The position numbers and the translations under genes were made by a program. Below, one piece after another: positions 55,001 to 64,000 of a stretch of 64,000 bases of DNA. A model generated the notes under the pieces. That model was given only the letters and a program-made list of their open reading frames with translations, searched no databases and was not told the origin of the DNA. Source of the DNA: Hypoxylon rubiginosum (lineage: Eukaryota; Ascomycota; Sordariomycetes; Xylariales; Hypoxylaceae); NCBI GenBank assembly GCA_902806565.1, contig CADCXA010000050.1:744001-808000 (forward strand), read 5' to 3'. Each line of letters opens with the position of its first letter. Positions within the stretch are counted from its first letter, which is position 1.

Positions 55001-57388
55001 CAATCCGTCGCCGGGATTGCCCACGAACACTTCGGTCTACAGCATATCAGACGTCTAAGCCCCGACGCCCGTGAAGCCTGCGAGCTGAGAACCGGCCTGG
55101 TATTGCATCCCAGCGCCGACGCTGACGCCGACGCCGACACCTCCGGCGATAAGCAACCGGCAGACGGCTTCGTCCCAGCCGGCGACGCCGAGGCGGCGCA
55201 GGAGGCGCTCAAGTTCAACACGTACGCGCTGATGCTGGTGTGCTCCCTCGACCCGCAGGGCTTCCTGGTCATGGCCAGCTTCGACTCCAAGACGGTCGCG
55301 AGCCCGCAGATGGAGAGGATGCTGGAGCAGCTCGGGCGGGTCACGCAGCAGTTCATCGAGAGCCCAGGGGCTAAATGTAGCCAGATCCAGCTGCTGACCG
55401 AGACGGACGAGGCTGAGCTGGCTCGCCTTAGCCGGGTTGGCGCAAAAGGGTCGGACATCGCTGCTTTGGTTCCGGCTGGTTGCGAGGTGACCGAGACGTG
55501 GATTGCTGATTCTAGTGATCCAGAGCGCCTGCTGCCTCCCGGTGCTATAGGAGAACTCCTAGTACGCGTTGGAGGTGATTGCGACTTAGAGTCGTTGCCA
55601 TACCCCAAATGGGCCAGCCATAACACCGACGGCCGCATCTACAGAACCCATAAACTCGCAAGATATAGCGAGGATCACACCGTAACTCTAGTAGAACGAA
55701 CAACCCCTACCAAGGCGCCCACCGCCGGCCTCCGACAAAAGCGCGTGTCGGCCACCTCGGCGAAGCAGAAGAGCCTGCAGCAGACCTGGAGCCGCATCCT
55801 AGCCATCGGCGAAGACGAGATCGGGCTGAGCGACAGCTTCTTCCAGCTCGGCGGCGACTCGATCGGCGCCATGAAGCTCGTGTCGGAGCTCCGGGCCAAG
55901 GGCTTGGAGCTGACCGTGCCCGAGATATTCAAGCACAGGACGCTGTACGACATGGCGAAGGTCCTCCGGGAGGGGAGGCAGGCGACGGCGGAGCAGCCGA
56001 GCGAGGCGCCGCCGTCCCCGTTTTCGCTGCTGCTCGGCGACGACGACGTCCCGGACGTGGACGCGTTTATCGCCGAAACAGTACGACCAAGCCTCCTCGC
56101 GCATCAAGACGACCTCGTGATCAAGGACGTCTACCCGGCGCGCCCGCTCCAGCAGGTCGCCGTCCGCGGCACGACGCGGCTGCCCCGCTTCTCGGCCCGC
56201 TACGAGCTCTTCCACCTCGAGGGGCGGGTCGACAAGGAGCGGCTCTTCCGGAGCTGTCGGGAGCTCGTGGCCCGCAACGAGATCCTGCGGACCGTCTTCG
56301 TGGAGAGCGATAGCGACGGCGGTAACAGATGCTTCGGCGTGGTCCTCGAGACCCTGCGCGTCGCCGTCGAGCAGTACGCGGTCGAAGGCGACGTAGCCTC
56401 GTTCGCGCACAAGCTGTGCGACGTCGACGTCCAGACGCGGATGCCCCTCGGCTCGTCCTTCGTCAAGTTCCTGTTCGTCGAAGGGGACGACGACCGCAGC
56501 TGCCTCGTCTTCCGCATCTCGCACGCGCAGTACGACGAGGTGTGCCTGCCGGCGCTCATCCGGCAGCTCGCCGCGCTCTACGGCGGCGGCGGCGACGACA
56601 GGCCCGCGGTGGCCGACTCCGTCCCCTTCTCGTCCTTCGTGCGCCACGTCGTCCGCGAGGGCATCCCGCACAGCGCCCCGTACTGGCGGGACCTGCTGCG
56701 GGGCAGTTCGCTCACGGTCCTGCGCCCGGACCCGGACGTGCTGCCGCTAACCTCCCGGACCCCGGCCGCCCTCGCCCGGACCGTCGACATCTCGGCGCGG
56801 CTACGGGACATCACCGTCGCCACCTTACCCACGGCCGCGTGGGCGCTGTGCCTGGCGCGGCGCCTCGCCCTGCGGGACGTCGTCTTCGGCGAGGTCGTCA
56901 GCGGCCGCAACGTCGCGCACGCGGGCGCCGACGCCGTCGCGGGCCCGACGTGGCAGTACGTCCCCGTGCGCGTGCGGTTCGGGGACGGGTGGAGGGCGAT
57001 CGACCTGCTGCAGCACGTGCAGCACCAGCACGTCGCGAGCGCGGAGCACGAGTGCATGGGCCTCGGCGAGATCGCGCGCGCGTGCACCGACTGGCCCGCG
57101 AGCGTCGACTGGTTCGACTCCGTCGTGCATCAGGACGTGTACCACGTCGAGACCCTCGAGTTCGGGTTCGGGGGCGACGACGCCGCCAAGTGCCGGCTCG
57201 AGACCGTGTACCCGCACCTCGAGCCGCTGCGCGAGTGGAAGGTGCAGGCCTTCGTCAACGGCGACAGCCTGACGCTCGAGATCGTCACGTTCCAGGATTG
57301 GATCGGGGTCGCTGCCGAGCTGCTAGACGACCTGGAGGAGATAATGGCGACTTTGGTGAGGAGGCCGAACGAGCTGATCTTTGGTTGA
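52013..57388 (+). CDS. NPS6: Extracellular-siderophore-type NRPS (NPS6/SidD-like), A-T-C-dA-T-C
   Basis: Single exon, 1791 residues, ATG at 52013. Domains in order: a complete adenylation domain (about 50-590) with FTSGSTGKPKG, AYGPSECTV, YKTGDLVRY and the Lys motif VSAKTDRK; carrier domain 1 with FFNSGGDSLRAMK (about 625-640); condensation domain 1 (about 705-1130) starting at YPCTPLQEG with HHALYDGWS at about 832; a collapsed adenylation remnant (about 1155-1230) keeping only GAIGELLV and RIYRTHKLARYSED; carrier 2 with FFQLGGDSIGAMK (about 1279); and a terminal condensation domain (about 1370-1780) with SHAQYDE in place of HHxxxDG. This order is that of NPS6/SidD enzymes, which join hydroxyornithine-derived units into fusarinine- or coprogen-type siderophores. 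It should be cytosolic or peroxisomal. Iron regulation is suggested by the upstream GATA sites. The 3' part is visibly richer in GC than the 5' part. Confidence 0.9.
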   Translation: MSFQDVDNSCADSVHTDEGVSSGHFTTPPTDLEEDGLTAEQLEQIWSWNTPVPPTSETCMHELVTEQAAKYPNRPAVHSWDGTFTYEDVNSKSDQFAAHLVSAGVRVGSIVPLCFEKSRWTVVAVLGVMKAGGTFALMDPSQPEGRLSTIVEQTGATTIVTSKLQESLGRRIAPNATHITLSSDQFSSYDTSSSLPSVPASTNLYVQFTSGSTGKPKGVVITHANYSSGAIPRADVVGYRAHSRVLDFASYAFDVCIDCMLCTLSVGGCLCIPSDADRVNDLSGAIRKMDVNMAHMTPSVARVLDSDIIPSLEVLGLGGEAISAGDAASWSRSTKVINAYGPSECTVGCSVNGDVGAERHKANISIGKGVGGTLWIVDPANHHRLMPVGAVGELLVEGAIVGPGYLNDPEKTAVAFINDPKWLVAGSPQHGGRSGRLYKTGDLVRYDTDGTIIFVGRGDQQVKLRGQRIELAEIEYNMRDKLPPGIRVVAEVIRPGGPAGEPTLVAFIAERAGLVSDSESLLGSLSPQVLDSLTDMNKSLAENLPIYMVPAAYIPLQTMPLLVSAKTDRKRLRELGHSLSRKDIAGFAAATVPRKEPSTATEKKLAQLWSQVLGQDVEIGAHDNFFNSGGDSLRAMKLVAQARTQDIALTVADVLANPVLSDMALVARPGSGEASVEVPSFSLLGDQWSEDAARRDCAAFCDVDPEKIEDIYPCTPLQEGLMALSAKVSEAYVAQRVVELADETAARGLAKAFELASRDCAILRTRIVQVPGHGLMQVVVKDDFNCKWLSGSSLSNYLVQDRSDPVQLGSPLVRYGVVINEQDTGKYHFVLTMHHALYDGWSMPLVVERVNRAYNNLSTERPADFKHFISYLSGMNREESEAYWRERLEGANGEQFPPLPYSGYQQQADSLLEHYVHTGKPTTGITLATIIRGAWSLLVSNYMATNDVVFGETLTGRNAPILGVEQIEGPMIATIPVRVAVNPNTTIQEFLQEIHDQSVAGIAHEHFGLQHIRRLSPDAREACELRTGLVLHPSADADADADTSGDKQPADGFVPAGDAEAAQEALKFNTYALMLVCSLDPQGFLVMASFDSKTVASPQMERMLEQLGRVTQQFIESPGAKCSQIQLLTETDEAELARLSRVGAKGSDIAALVPAGCEVTETWIADSSDPERLLPPGAIGELLVRVGGDCDLESLPYPKWASHNTDGRIYRTHKLARYSEDHTVTLVERTTPTKAPTAGLRQKRVSATSAKQKSLQQTWSRILAIGEDEIGLSDSFFQLGGDSIGAMKLVSELRAKGLELTVPEIFKHRTLYDMAKVLREGRQATAEQPSEAPPSPFSLLLGDDDVPDVDAFIAETVRPSLLAHQDDLVIKDVYPARPLQQVAVRGTTRLPRFSARYELFHLEGRVDKERLFRSCRELVARNEILRTVFVESDSDGGNRCFGVVLETLRVAVEQYAVEGDVASFAHKLCDVDVQTRMPLGSSFVKFLFVEGDDDRSCLVFRISHAQYDEVCLPALIRQLAALYGGGGDDRPAVADSVPFSSFVRHVVREGIPHSAPYWRDLLRGSSLTVLRPDPDVLPLTSRTPAALARTVDISARLRDITVATLPTAAWALCLARRLALRDVVFGEVVSGRNVAHAGADAVAGPTWQYVPVRVRFGDGWRAIDLLQHVQHQHVASAEHECMGLGEIARACTDWPASVDWFDSVVHQDVYHVETLEFGFGGDDAAKCRLETVYPHLEPLREWKVQAFVNGDSLTLEIVTFQDWIGVAAELLDDLEEIMATLVRRPNELIFG

Positions 57389-57802
57389 AAATATGACAGC
57401 ATACATTAAATCGTAGTTCCTATACTGTCATAAATATGTATTTTCCGTTTACTTGCGCGGGTTGAACTCACTTGGATCTTTGAATAACTTGTTAGATATC
57501 AATACATGTGTCGGGCCAAACGAGGCCGTTACAAAAGCAGTGACTTCATGCTATTGTTAAATTTTTTTGATATAATATCTTTTTTATATAGTGGAAGGGC
57601 TATATATAATATTGGACTGGACAAATTGCCCGCAATAACGAATATCAAACAAATAATCAGCAAGCTGAAGGGGTAATGGTCTCAAAACACGCTGCTAAAA
57701 TCATATTTAACCCGTCGCCGTAGGATCAAAAATCAACCAATCCAACAGGATCCATGGAACGCCAAGCACATTCTTTCACCTTTTCTCTTATATTACGGTC
57801 CG
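57389..57802. other. AT-rich spacer between convergent genes
   Basis: Sharp drop in GC directly after the NRPS stop. It holds 3' ends only; nothing else recognised. Confidence 0.5.
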
Positions 57803-58795
57803 TCATATCCTAGCGTTGTAAGTAGGTTTGTTTCCGTCAACCCTGGCCTTCCGACTCCTGTACGTGTCTCGGTAGGAGTATCGCTCGTATGTGCCAAATG
57901 CATAGAAACCAACTCCAATCACTAGCCAGATGCTGGTCAGTACCAGGCCCACGGGGAAGATCAGAATATTGACGCCCGGAAGGACGAAAGCGACCGTGCC
58001 GTTGTGCATTTGCGCCGTGATGGTGTCGACTGCTAGCGAAGCGATCGAAAAATCCGACATGACGACTTCGGTCGAGAAGATACCGTTGACGAAGGCAGCC
58101 TCGTTAGAGGAAACATTCGTGCTGACTTGCTGACCTGCGAGGTTCTTCCCCGTCAGTGTGACAGTGGGCATCACCAATGCTTCCAGGACACCCCTATAGA
58201 ATCATTAGCATTCATGTCATTTAGGCGCAAGGTCTGGGCAGTTTGATCCCTACATTGTCATAGGTTGGGCCATCTTGGCCTGATCTATCTGACCAACAAA
58301 CATGTACGCTTGAAGTTGCGTAGGCGCAGAGCTCTGTCGCTTAGTGATGTCCCGAGCTTGCACTCCCGTGCTGACTGGCGAAACCGAGGCCCCATTGTAT
58401 TCAAGCCCAACTGAAATATCGGCCGGAGGGATGCCCTGGAAATCGCCGAAAGGTACTGATACTTGGAAGAGGCGTAAATCCGCCATGAACGAGCCATTGG
58501 TTGTGTCTAGGCTGAAGAGATTATAGCAGACGGCCGTCCCTGAAGGGTTGGAGGCAGCCGAGAGTGACGACAACGCCGATAGGCAGGCTGCTGAGGTGTC
58601 TGTATTCCACAGCGTCATATTCGTAGCGTCCGTTGTCGTTGTCTGTCGCCTTTGCAACGAGTCGCTGCCGGCGCTGTCTAATCTTGTTTCCAGTGTGTCT
58701 CCACGCGGTTGGAACATGCCTCCCAAAACAGGTTCCATACTCGCGAGTGCCGATGTGGCAAGCAGCGATGCCATGGCAGCACTTGTCCGAACCAT
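57803..58795 (-). CDS. Secreted-type single-pass membrane protein, function unknown
   Basis: Exons 58795..58254 and 58193..57803 (60-nt intron, donor GTAGGG, branch GCTAAT, acceptor TATAG) encode 310 residues. A signal peptide is likely at about residues 1-19 (MASLLATSALAS). The lumenal or extracellular part has LQRRQ and ITKRQ dibasic sites, two Cys (SAACLSALSS, AVCYNLFSLD) and conserved-looking segments (FMADLRLFQVS, ISVGLEYNGASVSPV, VSSNEAAFVNGIFS). One membrane helix, VNILIFPVGLVLTSIWLVIG, lies near the C-terminus and is followed by a short Tyr/Arg-rich cytoplasmic tail. Comparable proteins are common in Sordariomycetes but uncharacterised as far as I know. It converges on the NRPS gene, which says little about function. 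Confidence 0.8.
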
Positions 58796-61124
58796 CTTGA
58801 CGATACTCTTTCAGACCTGAGATTAGATATTGAGATAGGGTATATATAAAATGTCGAATACGAATTAGCCGGCCGGCGGTCGAAAAGAATGTGGTATCTG
58901 TAAAGAGCGTCTGGAACCTGTCCGTCTCGTAGCTGCTAGATGGTGCTTGAAGCGGAGACTCGAATAGCGGCGATTCGATTAGAGATCTAAGCAAGAGAGG
59001 AAACAGAGGAAAGGGACCTGCCCACGGGAAGGGGGATATGATTATGTTTTGTTTCGATCAACAAATTTGCACAAGAACAGGAGAAGAGAAGGAAAGGAGG
59101 CATAATATCAGCCTGATACCATACTTAGAACGGGCGCTATGATACAAGGGGTCCACACGAAGACAACCCTCAAGGCCGACTAATGGCCTGACGGTGGGTC
59201 GTCGAGCGATCATGTAACTCGTTCTGGTAGTTTAGATACGATCGAGACGCACAGTCAGTGAGATCTGGGGCGGTTTGGGCCATCACACCCATGAGAAATT
59301 AGAACATCAGACTGTTACTAGTAGAACACGGGGTGTCGTAGCCCTTGTCACACATCCCATGTGCGACAGCAGCCAGGCTCATGGTCATGATACAAACACT
59401 TGGAACGAGGAGACGAGGACCTGACGAGGTGCCTGACGAGCCTGGGTATCTTAGCGGACCCATGCTGCTATGGAGAGTGAACAGGTTCGAGAAGCAAAGC
59501 ATTGTGGAGACGAGCCAAGTGGACATAGTATTGGCAATACGACGGCGCGAACCTGGCGAATAAAGCGTTAGGATAGGCAAGGCCCAGGCCAAACAGAGAA
59601 ACAGTACGTAGGTAAGATACTTGCTTTCGCCATACAAAATTAAAACTGACTGCGCCTAATCAACTACCTAACACAATACAATATCAAATGATCCTACCCG
59701 AGGCGGGAATTTCAGGCCAACAACTAGGCCGCAGGCGGACGGGCGGTGTGTGCTTTGACGCTCTGGCAGTTGTGAAATTTGTCGGATCGTCTCACGATGC
59801 GACGTTGATGAAGAAGGAAAAGGTTTCGAGAGGCCCGGCGCCTCTGAGACGAAGCGCGTGGCGCTATGACTAATTCAGCCAATCGGTCTTCTCCTGACTC
59901 GGTTTTTCCGCCGTCTGCTAGGGTCTGGTTGGGGTTTGGCTGGGGTCTACTAGGGTTTGCGCGGGCCATTGGATGGGTATGAAAACCCCCTAATAAGCCC
60001 CTCGTACCCTGTAAGCCCCTGTAAGCCCCCTCTAAGCCCCTCGTCTTCGAAGAAGTCTTGAGGCTCGAGAGGCCCTCAGCACCCCTGTCTCATGTATCAC
60101 AAGCCCTGGCAGCCAAGCAACCAAGCACCCGGCACCGAGTTTTAGCTGCCGAAAGTGGCCTTTCCAAGGTTCTTTGCAACTTGTTCCATGTGCCTATCGT
60201 ATGCCAATTGCCTGACTTCGGTTGCGTAGGTCCTTGTCCCCAAACATCATGCAAGATCTTATCGCTCCCTTCATCTGCTAATGCCGAATTCGGTAACATC
60301 TAAGAATATAGTGAGGCTTCTTAGTCAGCTAATTTTCCCATCACGACAAACACCTCAGGAAAGTTCATGATAGATGCTTTGCTATAAGATTTGATACCAG
60401 GTTCTTATAATGGATGCTCATCCGCAAGCATGCACGACGAGAAATTCTTTTTCGAGATATAAATTTCAAAGGTCGCGTACTAAGTCTTGTCAATGTTCGC
60501 TTCAAGGCATATTTTGAGTACCTGCCTACCAGGTAGATACCTGAAGTATTCCTTAAAGTTAGGAAGGTGAAGAGAGGACTGCTAAGCCGCGGTACTCACA
60601 TTTTTGTTTGATCCTCCATCTATAATAGATGAAGCTCGTATCCTACAACGCCAACTTCCATCCTATTTAGAGATGACACGCGACTGGATTGAATTGAAGG
60701 GATGCGCAAGTAAGCCAGTTAATAATTGTTGGCGACTTGGCAGTATCACGTTCAGCAGCTGACTCAACCTGCTCTATGTCAGCCTAGAAGGAAGGTATCG
60801 CAATGTTTGTTTCTATATTCTCTTGAGTCTGCCAGCTAAGTATTATGGAGGTCGGTTATTTAGACGAAATCTCGGTGGTTTATTCGGCTTTAGCTACATG
60901 TCGTCCCCCCTAAGAGCAAAGGGCGCATGTAGGTAGTGAGCATTATTAATCACTTCATAGTTTCTATGACACATTCCTAGATGACCCCGATTACACCATC
61001 TTGCCCGCTGATATCTCACGATGAAAACAATACCTCGTAGCATTTTCATTAACTCATCATTGAACAACGTACCAGCTCCAAGTTAGGTTGTCTTAAGCGT
61101 TATCTACAATAACAATTAGAAAAA
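58796..61124. other. Intergenic region with a G/C-rich repeat tract
   Basis: No supported gene. The left part is promoter and leader of the membrane protein gene; a TATATATAAA element lies at about 58841-58850. The tract at 59919-60042 is listed separately. Confidence 0.5.
59919..60042 (+). repeat. G-rich tract followed by degenerate TAAGCCCCT repeats
   Basis: 59919-59966 holds GGG or GGGG runs separated by 4-8 nt (TAGGGTCTGGTTGGGG and onward). 59982-60042 holds imperfect repeats of TAAGCCCCT. The G-rich part could form a G-quadruplex, and the two parts are partly complementary in composition. Confidence 0.6.
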
Positions 61125-61790
61125 ATGAAGGCCGCCGGTGTTGCAAAGACAGCCTTGATCATCATCGACGTTCAGAACGGCTTCCTGCATCCGACACACT
61201 GGGGGACTAGTCGCAGCACGCCAGGTTGCGAAGAGAACATCGCGCTCCTGCTAAGTGCCGCGCGGGAGCACAATAAGAAGCAGGGCGGGGGCCCCAGTGT
61301 CGTGGCCATTTGTCACGTTCACCATCACAGCATCTATCCGGACTCACTGCTGCATCCCGGGGCTCAGATCGAAATAGATGGCCAGGCTGTAGACGCAGTG
61401 CAGCCGCTACCGTTTGCAAGACCGGAGCCCGACGAGAAGATATTCATCAAGAACGTCAACTCGTCCTTCATTGGTACCGAGCTAGAGGCTTATCTCAGAA
61501 GCCAGGGAGTTGGACAGCTCATCATAGCTGGCCTGACCACGGATCACTGCGTCAGTACGACCACGCGGATGGCGAGCAACCTAAGGGTCGTGTCTACGAC
61601 CGGTCCAGACGGCGGCCTGGACGAAGGCGATATCGTCCTAGCGGGTGACGCATGCGCTACTTTTGCGAAGGGAGGTTTTGATGCCGAGACGGTGCACGGC
61701 GTAAATCTTGCAAGCTTGGACGGGGAGTTTGCACAGGTTGAACAGACACAAGACGTCTTGCGTGTCGTGTTTGGGTATTCTCATCTGTGA
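61125..61790 (+). CDS. Isochorismatase-family cysteine hydrolase
   Basis: Single exon, 221 residues, ATG at 61125 in an AAAAATG context. The catalytic triad of the family is visible: Asp15 in ALIIIDVQNGF, Lys109 in FIKNVNSSF and Cys142 in GLTTDHCVSTTTR, which includes the usual cis-peptide region before the Cys. Length matches the family (about 180-230). Members hydrolyse isochorismate or amides such as nicotinamide, ureidoacrylate and similar small substrates; nothing here fixes the substrate. The long LLHPGAQIEIDGQ insertion resembles uncharacterised fungal members. No signal peptide, so probably cytosolic. About 390 nt with nothing recognised separate it from the convergent glycosyltransferase. 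Confidence 0.92.
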   Translation: MKAAGVAKTALIIIDVQNGFLHPTHWGTSRSTPGCEENIALLLSAAREHNKKQGGGPSVVAICHVHHHSIYPDSLLHPGAQIEIDGQAVDAVQPLPFARPEPDEKIFIKNVNSSFIGTELEAYLRSQGVGQLIIAGLTTDHCVSTTTRMASNLRVVSTTGPDGGLDEGDIVLAGDACATFAKGGFDAETVHGVNLASLDGEFAQVEQTQDVLRVVFGYSHL

Positions 61791-62180
61791 TCAGCTTTCT
61801 CTAGCTCTACCTATTCTAGCCACCCAAGGGGTATCTAGATACAAATGCGCCTGGACAAGGGAAAAAGGCAATCCAATCATCCACCCTATTCATTGGTTCG
61901 TCATATCTTGATATCCTGCAGAGATGCGCCATGTCGTGTGATGCGGAATCCAAATTGTTGCTCGTAGATTGAGGGAAGCGCTAGCATCTTGCGCGATGGG
62001 TGATGCAATATACACTACATACCAGTTTCACCAAATACTTTGAATCTAGTGCAACGAGCTAGGGAGGGGAAGAGAATGATGAATAATGTCAATGGGATGG
62101 GGGCTGGTGACGTTGGTTGGGGTCCGAGGGTGATGGCCAAAGCCGGAACCCCTGATCGTATGACTCGACGTTCTCTATCT

Positions 62181-63689
62181 CTAATGTGTGACTTTCGCTC
62201 GAGTACCAGAGAAAGGCCCATGAGTCTTGATGAAGTGCCCGGCCTCTGCGAAGATGAGGTAGCTACCAACGACGGTCCAAAATGCCAAAATGGTAGAAAA
62301 TGCAAACGCCTGCTTCAGTTCCGTGATTATCACGGTAAGATGCTGTCGCACAGAAGGGATCTGGATTGGCCGGCCATTGATGGGTAGTTGCGTCGTGGAA
62401 GCGCCCACCTCCCCGTCTCGTTCGGACTGGATAATGGTGTCGTACATCTTCCAGGCGGCCTTGTTACTGACCCTCTCCCATGTGGCCTCGCAAGCGTACG
62501 CCCTGCTCTCCGCGGCCATCGAACTGCGACGTACAGGGTGGTTGCCAAGTTCAAGCACCTTTGCTACAAATTCCTCCAAGTCGTTAGGGGGGACGAGAAA
62601 TCCGGTATTGCCGTGTTCGACGATGTCGCTCGGTCCGCCTTCGTCTCGTGCGATCACGGGTAGGCCGCTCGCCATCGCCTCCAAAACCACCAGCCCGAAT
62701 GTCTCGGTGATGGAGCAATGCAGGAAGATGTCGGCTGACGCGTAATGCGTTGCCAGCTCCTCTCCCACTTTGAACCCGGCAAATATCACTTTATCCTTCA
62801 GGGGTGTAAACATATCCTTGACTTCCTGTTCGACAACCGGGTTTCGATTTCCACCGACTACGACAAGCTTGAACTCCATTCCCCTCCGGTCTAGCTCTTT
62901 GGCGGCTTCCGCCAAGAACTTGAATCCTTTCTCGCCTGCTAATCGCGAACAGGTGAATAGGACGAGCTCGCCATTCGGTGCCCATTTCTTCCTCAACTCC
63001 TCGCTCCTCTTTGCCGTACTGAAGTTCTCCGTGTCGACTCCTCGCCTCAGTAAGTCCATCTTCTTTTCCGGTACGCCCGTAACGTCTCTCAAGTACCTCT
63101 TCACGAAGTTGCTCGGATAGAATACAGTTCTGACCGACTCGTCGCCGAAGAGGTAACCTTGCACGAGGGCGAAAATTTGATTCGCGATGCCGCCTAACGG
63201 CCACGGAAACAGGATAGAGCAATATCCCGCCAGGTCGGTCTGGAAGTTGCATATTATTGGTACACGCGATTGTCTCCCGTATTGCTGTAGCTGCAGCATC
63301 ACCTGGAAGCCTAACGACGCAGGGCTAGCCAAATAGATGAGCTCTGGCGGTCCTCCAAACGTCTGCTTGTATAGTTCGGATAGCCGAAAGGGGTATGCGA
63401 CAGAGAGCTCGGGGTTGAAAGGCAGAGGATAGCCGGCCAGCCTCACTTCCTCTTTATATGATAGAGGTGTGGTAACGTCAGGGCTGATGGGCTTGAAGGT
63501 ATTCACTTTGGTGTGGTTATACGGCGCAACAACCGAAACCGCAGCTCCGTGAGATCGTAACTGATTCACCAGCATCATGGTCGTGCGTGACACCCCATTT
63601 ACGGGGCCAAGGCTCTCCGTGCAGAGCAGGATACGCCGCCCACGTAGACCAGAGGGAAAGACATCCAGGTTATGGGGGTTCGCCTCCAT
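62181..63689 (-). CDS. Family 4 glycosyltransferase with C-terminal membrane helix
   Basis: Single exon, 502 residues, ATG at 63689. The N-terminal Rossmann half begins RRILLCTESLGPVNGVSRT, typical of GT4 acceptor-binding domains. The C-terminal half has the donor-binding signature around residues 320-360: CSITETFGLVVLEAMASG, then LPVIARDEGGPSDIVEHG. It includes the two conserved Glu of the E-x7-E motif and the nucleotide-sugar loop. LFTCSRLAGEKGFKFLAEA marks the domain linker. A hydrophobic segment at about 465-488 (STILAFWTVVGSYLIFAEAG) may anchor the enzyme to a membrane. The sequence resembles SQD2-like and mannosyltransferase-type GT4 enzymes; donor and acceptor cannot be told. Confidence 0.9.
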   Translation of the reverse strand: MEANPHNLDVFPSGLRGRRILLCTESLGPVNGVSRTTMMLVNQLRSHGAAVSVVAPYNHTKVNTFKPISPDVTTPLSYKEEVRLAGYPLPFNPELSVAYPFRLSELYKQTFGGPPELIYLASPASLGFQVMLQLQQYGRQSRVPIICNFQTDLAGYCSILFPWPLGGIANQIFALVQGYLFGDESVRTVFYPSNFVKRYLRDVTGVPEKKMDLLRRGVDTENFSTAKRSEELRKKWAPNGELVLFTCSRLAGEKGFKFLAEAAKELDRRGMEFKLVVVGGNRNPVVEQEVKDMFTPLKDKVIFAGFKVGEELATHYASADIFLHCSITETFGLVVLEAMASGLPVIARDEGGPSDIVEHGNTGFLVPPNDLEEFVAKVLELGNHPVRRSSMAAESRAYACEATWERVSNKAAWKMYDTIIQSERDGEVGASTTQLPINGRPIQIPSVRQHLTVIITELKQAFAFSTILAFWTVVGSYLIFAEAGHFIKTHGPFSGTRAKVTH

Positions 63690-64000
63690 TTTCTCTCCGT
63701 CCGCTAAATTAACGTGGTATAGTAATTATAGTCGATACTTTGCAGGCTGGTCTGGAGATATCCAAAGACCGGAGTGCAGCTTGTGCCCTGGCGGCTCTAC
63801 TATCTAAACGATTCTTGCTGGGTGCCTACATTAGTTAAACACCGACCGATAGCGTTTAGAACACACACCTTATGTATAATGTGGTAGTTCGTTGGTTAGA
63901 GCCCTAAAAGGGGAAACTGAGAGGTAAGTATGGCTTTGGTGAGAATAGAAGGGGTTGAGAGAGGTGGCAGTCAAGTAGAGGTCCAGAGACAGACAGGTTT
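63690..64000. other. Upstream region of the glycosyltransferase gene
   Basis: Promoter and leader DNA up to the window edge. Nothing specific recognised. Confidence 0.5.

Noticed and set aside
56329..57396. 355-codon plus-strand frame overlapping the 3' end of the NRPS
   Set aside because: It is an Arg-rich shadow frame produced by high GC; the NRPS frame has clear condensation-domain motifs over the same DNA.
59299..59637. 112-codon minus-strand frame with hydrophobic segments
   Set aside because: It starts with TTG, has no ATG near the first hydrophobic segment and no recognisable family. Left out pending RNA evidence.
63880..63920. tRNA-like fragment (GTTCGTTGGTTAGAGCCC)
   Set aside because: Resembles a D-arm only; no B-box, anticodon stem or acceptor stem could be built around it.

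Overview
The window looks like nuclear DNA of a filamentous ascomycete (Pezizomycotina, probably Sordariomycetes; the class is an inference). Genes are monocistronic and interrupted by short introns (36-134 nt) with GT donors, CTAAC/CTAAT branch sites 10-20 nt before the AG, and ATG starts after pyrimidine-rich leaders. The protein content is typically fungal: a siderophore-type NRPS, DUF7730 and DUF6546/F-box-like proteins, a Whi5-like repressor, an ATRIP homologue and a penicillopepsin-like protease. Exon coordinates below were worked out by hand from splice signals and reading-frame continuity.

Layout. 1-4.6 kb (minus): a secreted subtilisin-like protease with a long N-terminal extension; directly 3' of it, and running off the left edge, is a reading frame with a Ser/Thr linker, a cysteine-rich head and four LY...CC repeats. 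4.6-8.1 kb: AT-rich, gene-poor DNA with a broken polyketide synthase ketosynthase fragment. 8.1-15.3 kb: a Pro/Ala/Glu-rich membrane-anchored protein of unknown function, an amidase-signature enzyme and a glycine-zipper protein. 16.8-31 kb: mostly conserved nuclear or cytoplasmic genes (Whi5-like G1/S repressor, C2H2-type protein, a small unknown protein, annexin, ATRIP/Rad26 homologue, F-box-like protein). 32.3-33.9 kb: CDP-diacylglycerol synthase. 33.9-37.9 kb: a 4-kb gene desert with short tandem repeats. 37.9-45.2 kb: a DUF7730 protein, a tandem pair of paralogous four-helix membrane proteins and a Myb/SANT-like protein. 47.3-48.6 kb: a secreted aspartic protease. 52.0-57.4 kb: an intronless NRPS with architecture A-T-C-(degenerate A)-T-C, the pattern of the extracellular siderophore synthetases NPS6/SidD. 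57.8-63.7 kb: a single-pass membrane protein, an isochorismatase-type hydrolase and a family-4 glycosyltransferase.

How the genes relate. There is no obvious multi-gene cluster. The best regulatory inference is at the NRPS: two exact ATCWGATAA sites (the consensus of the iron-responsive GATA repressor SreA and its orthologues) lie in direct repeat about 450 nt upstream of its start, which supports iron-repressed siderophore synthesis. The most novel coding material is the CC-repeat protein at the left edge, the tandem membrane-protein pair and the Pro-rich membrane protein. No tRNA, rRNA, CRISPR or intact transposon was recognised.
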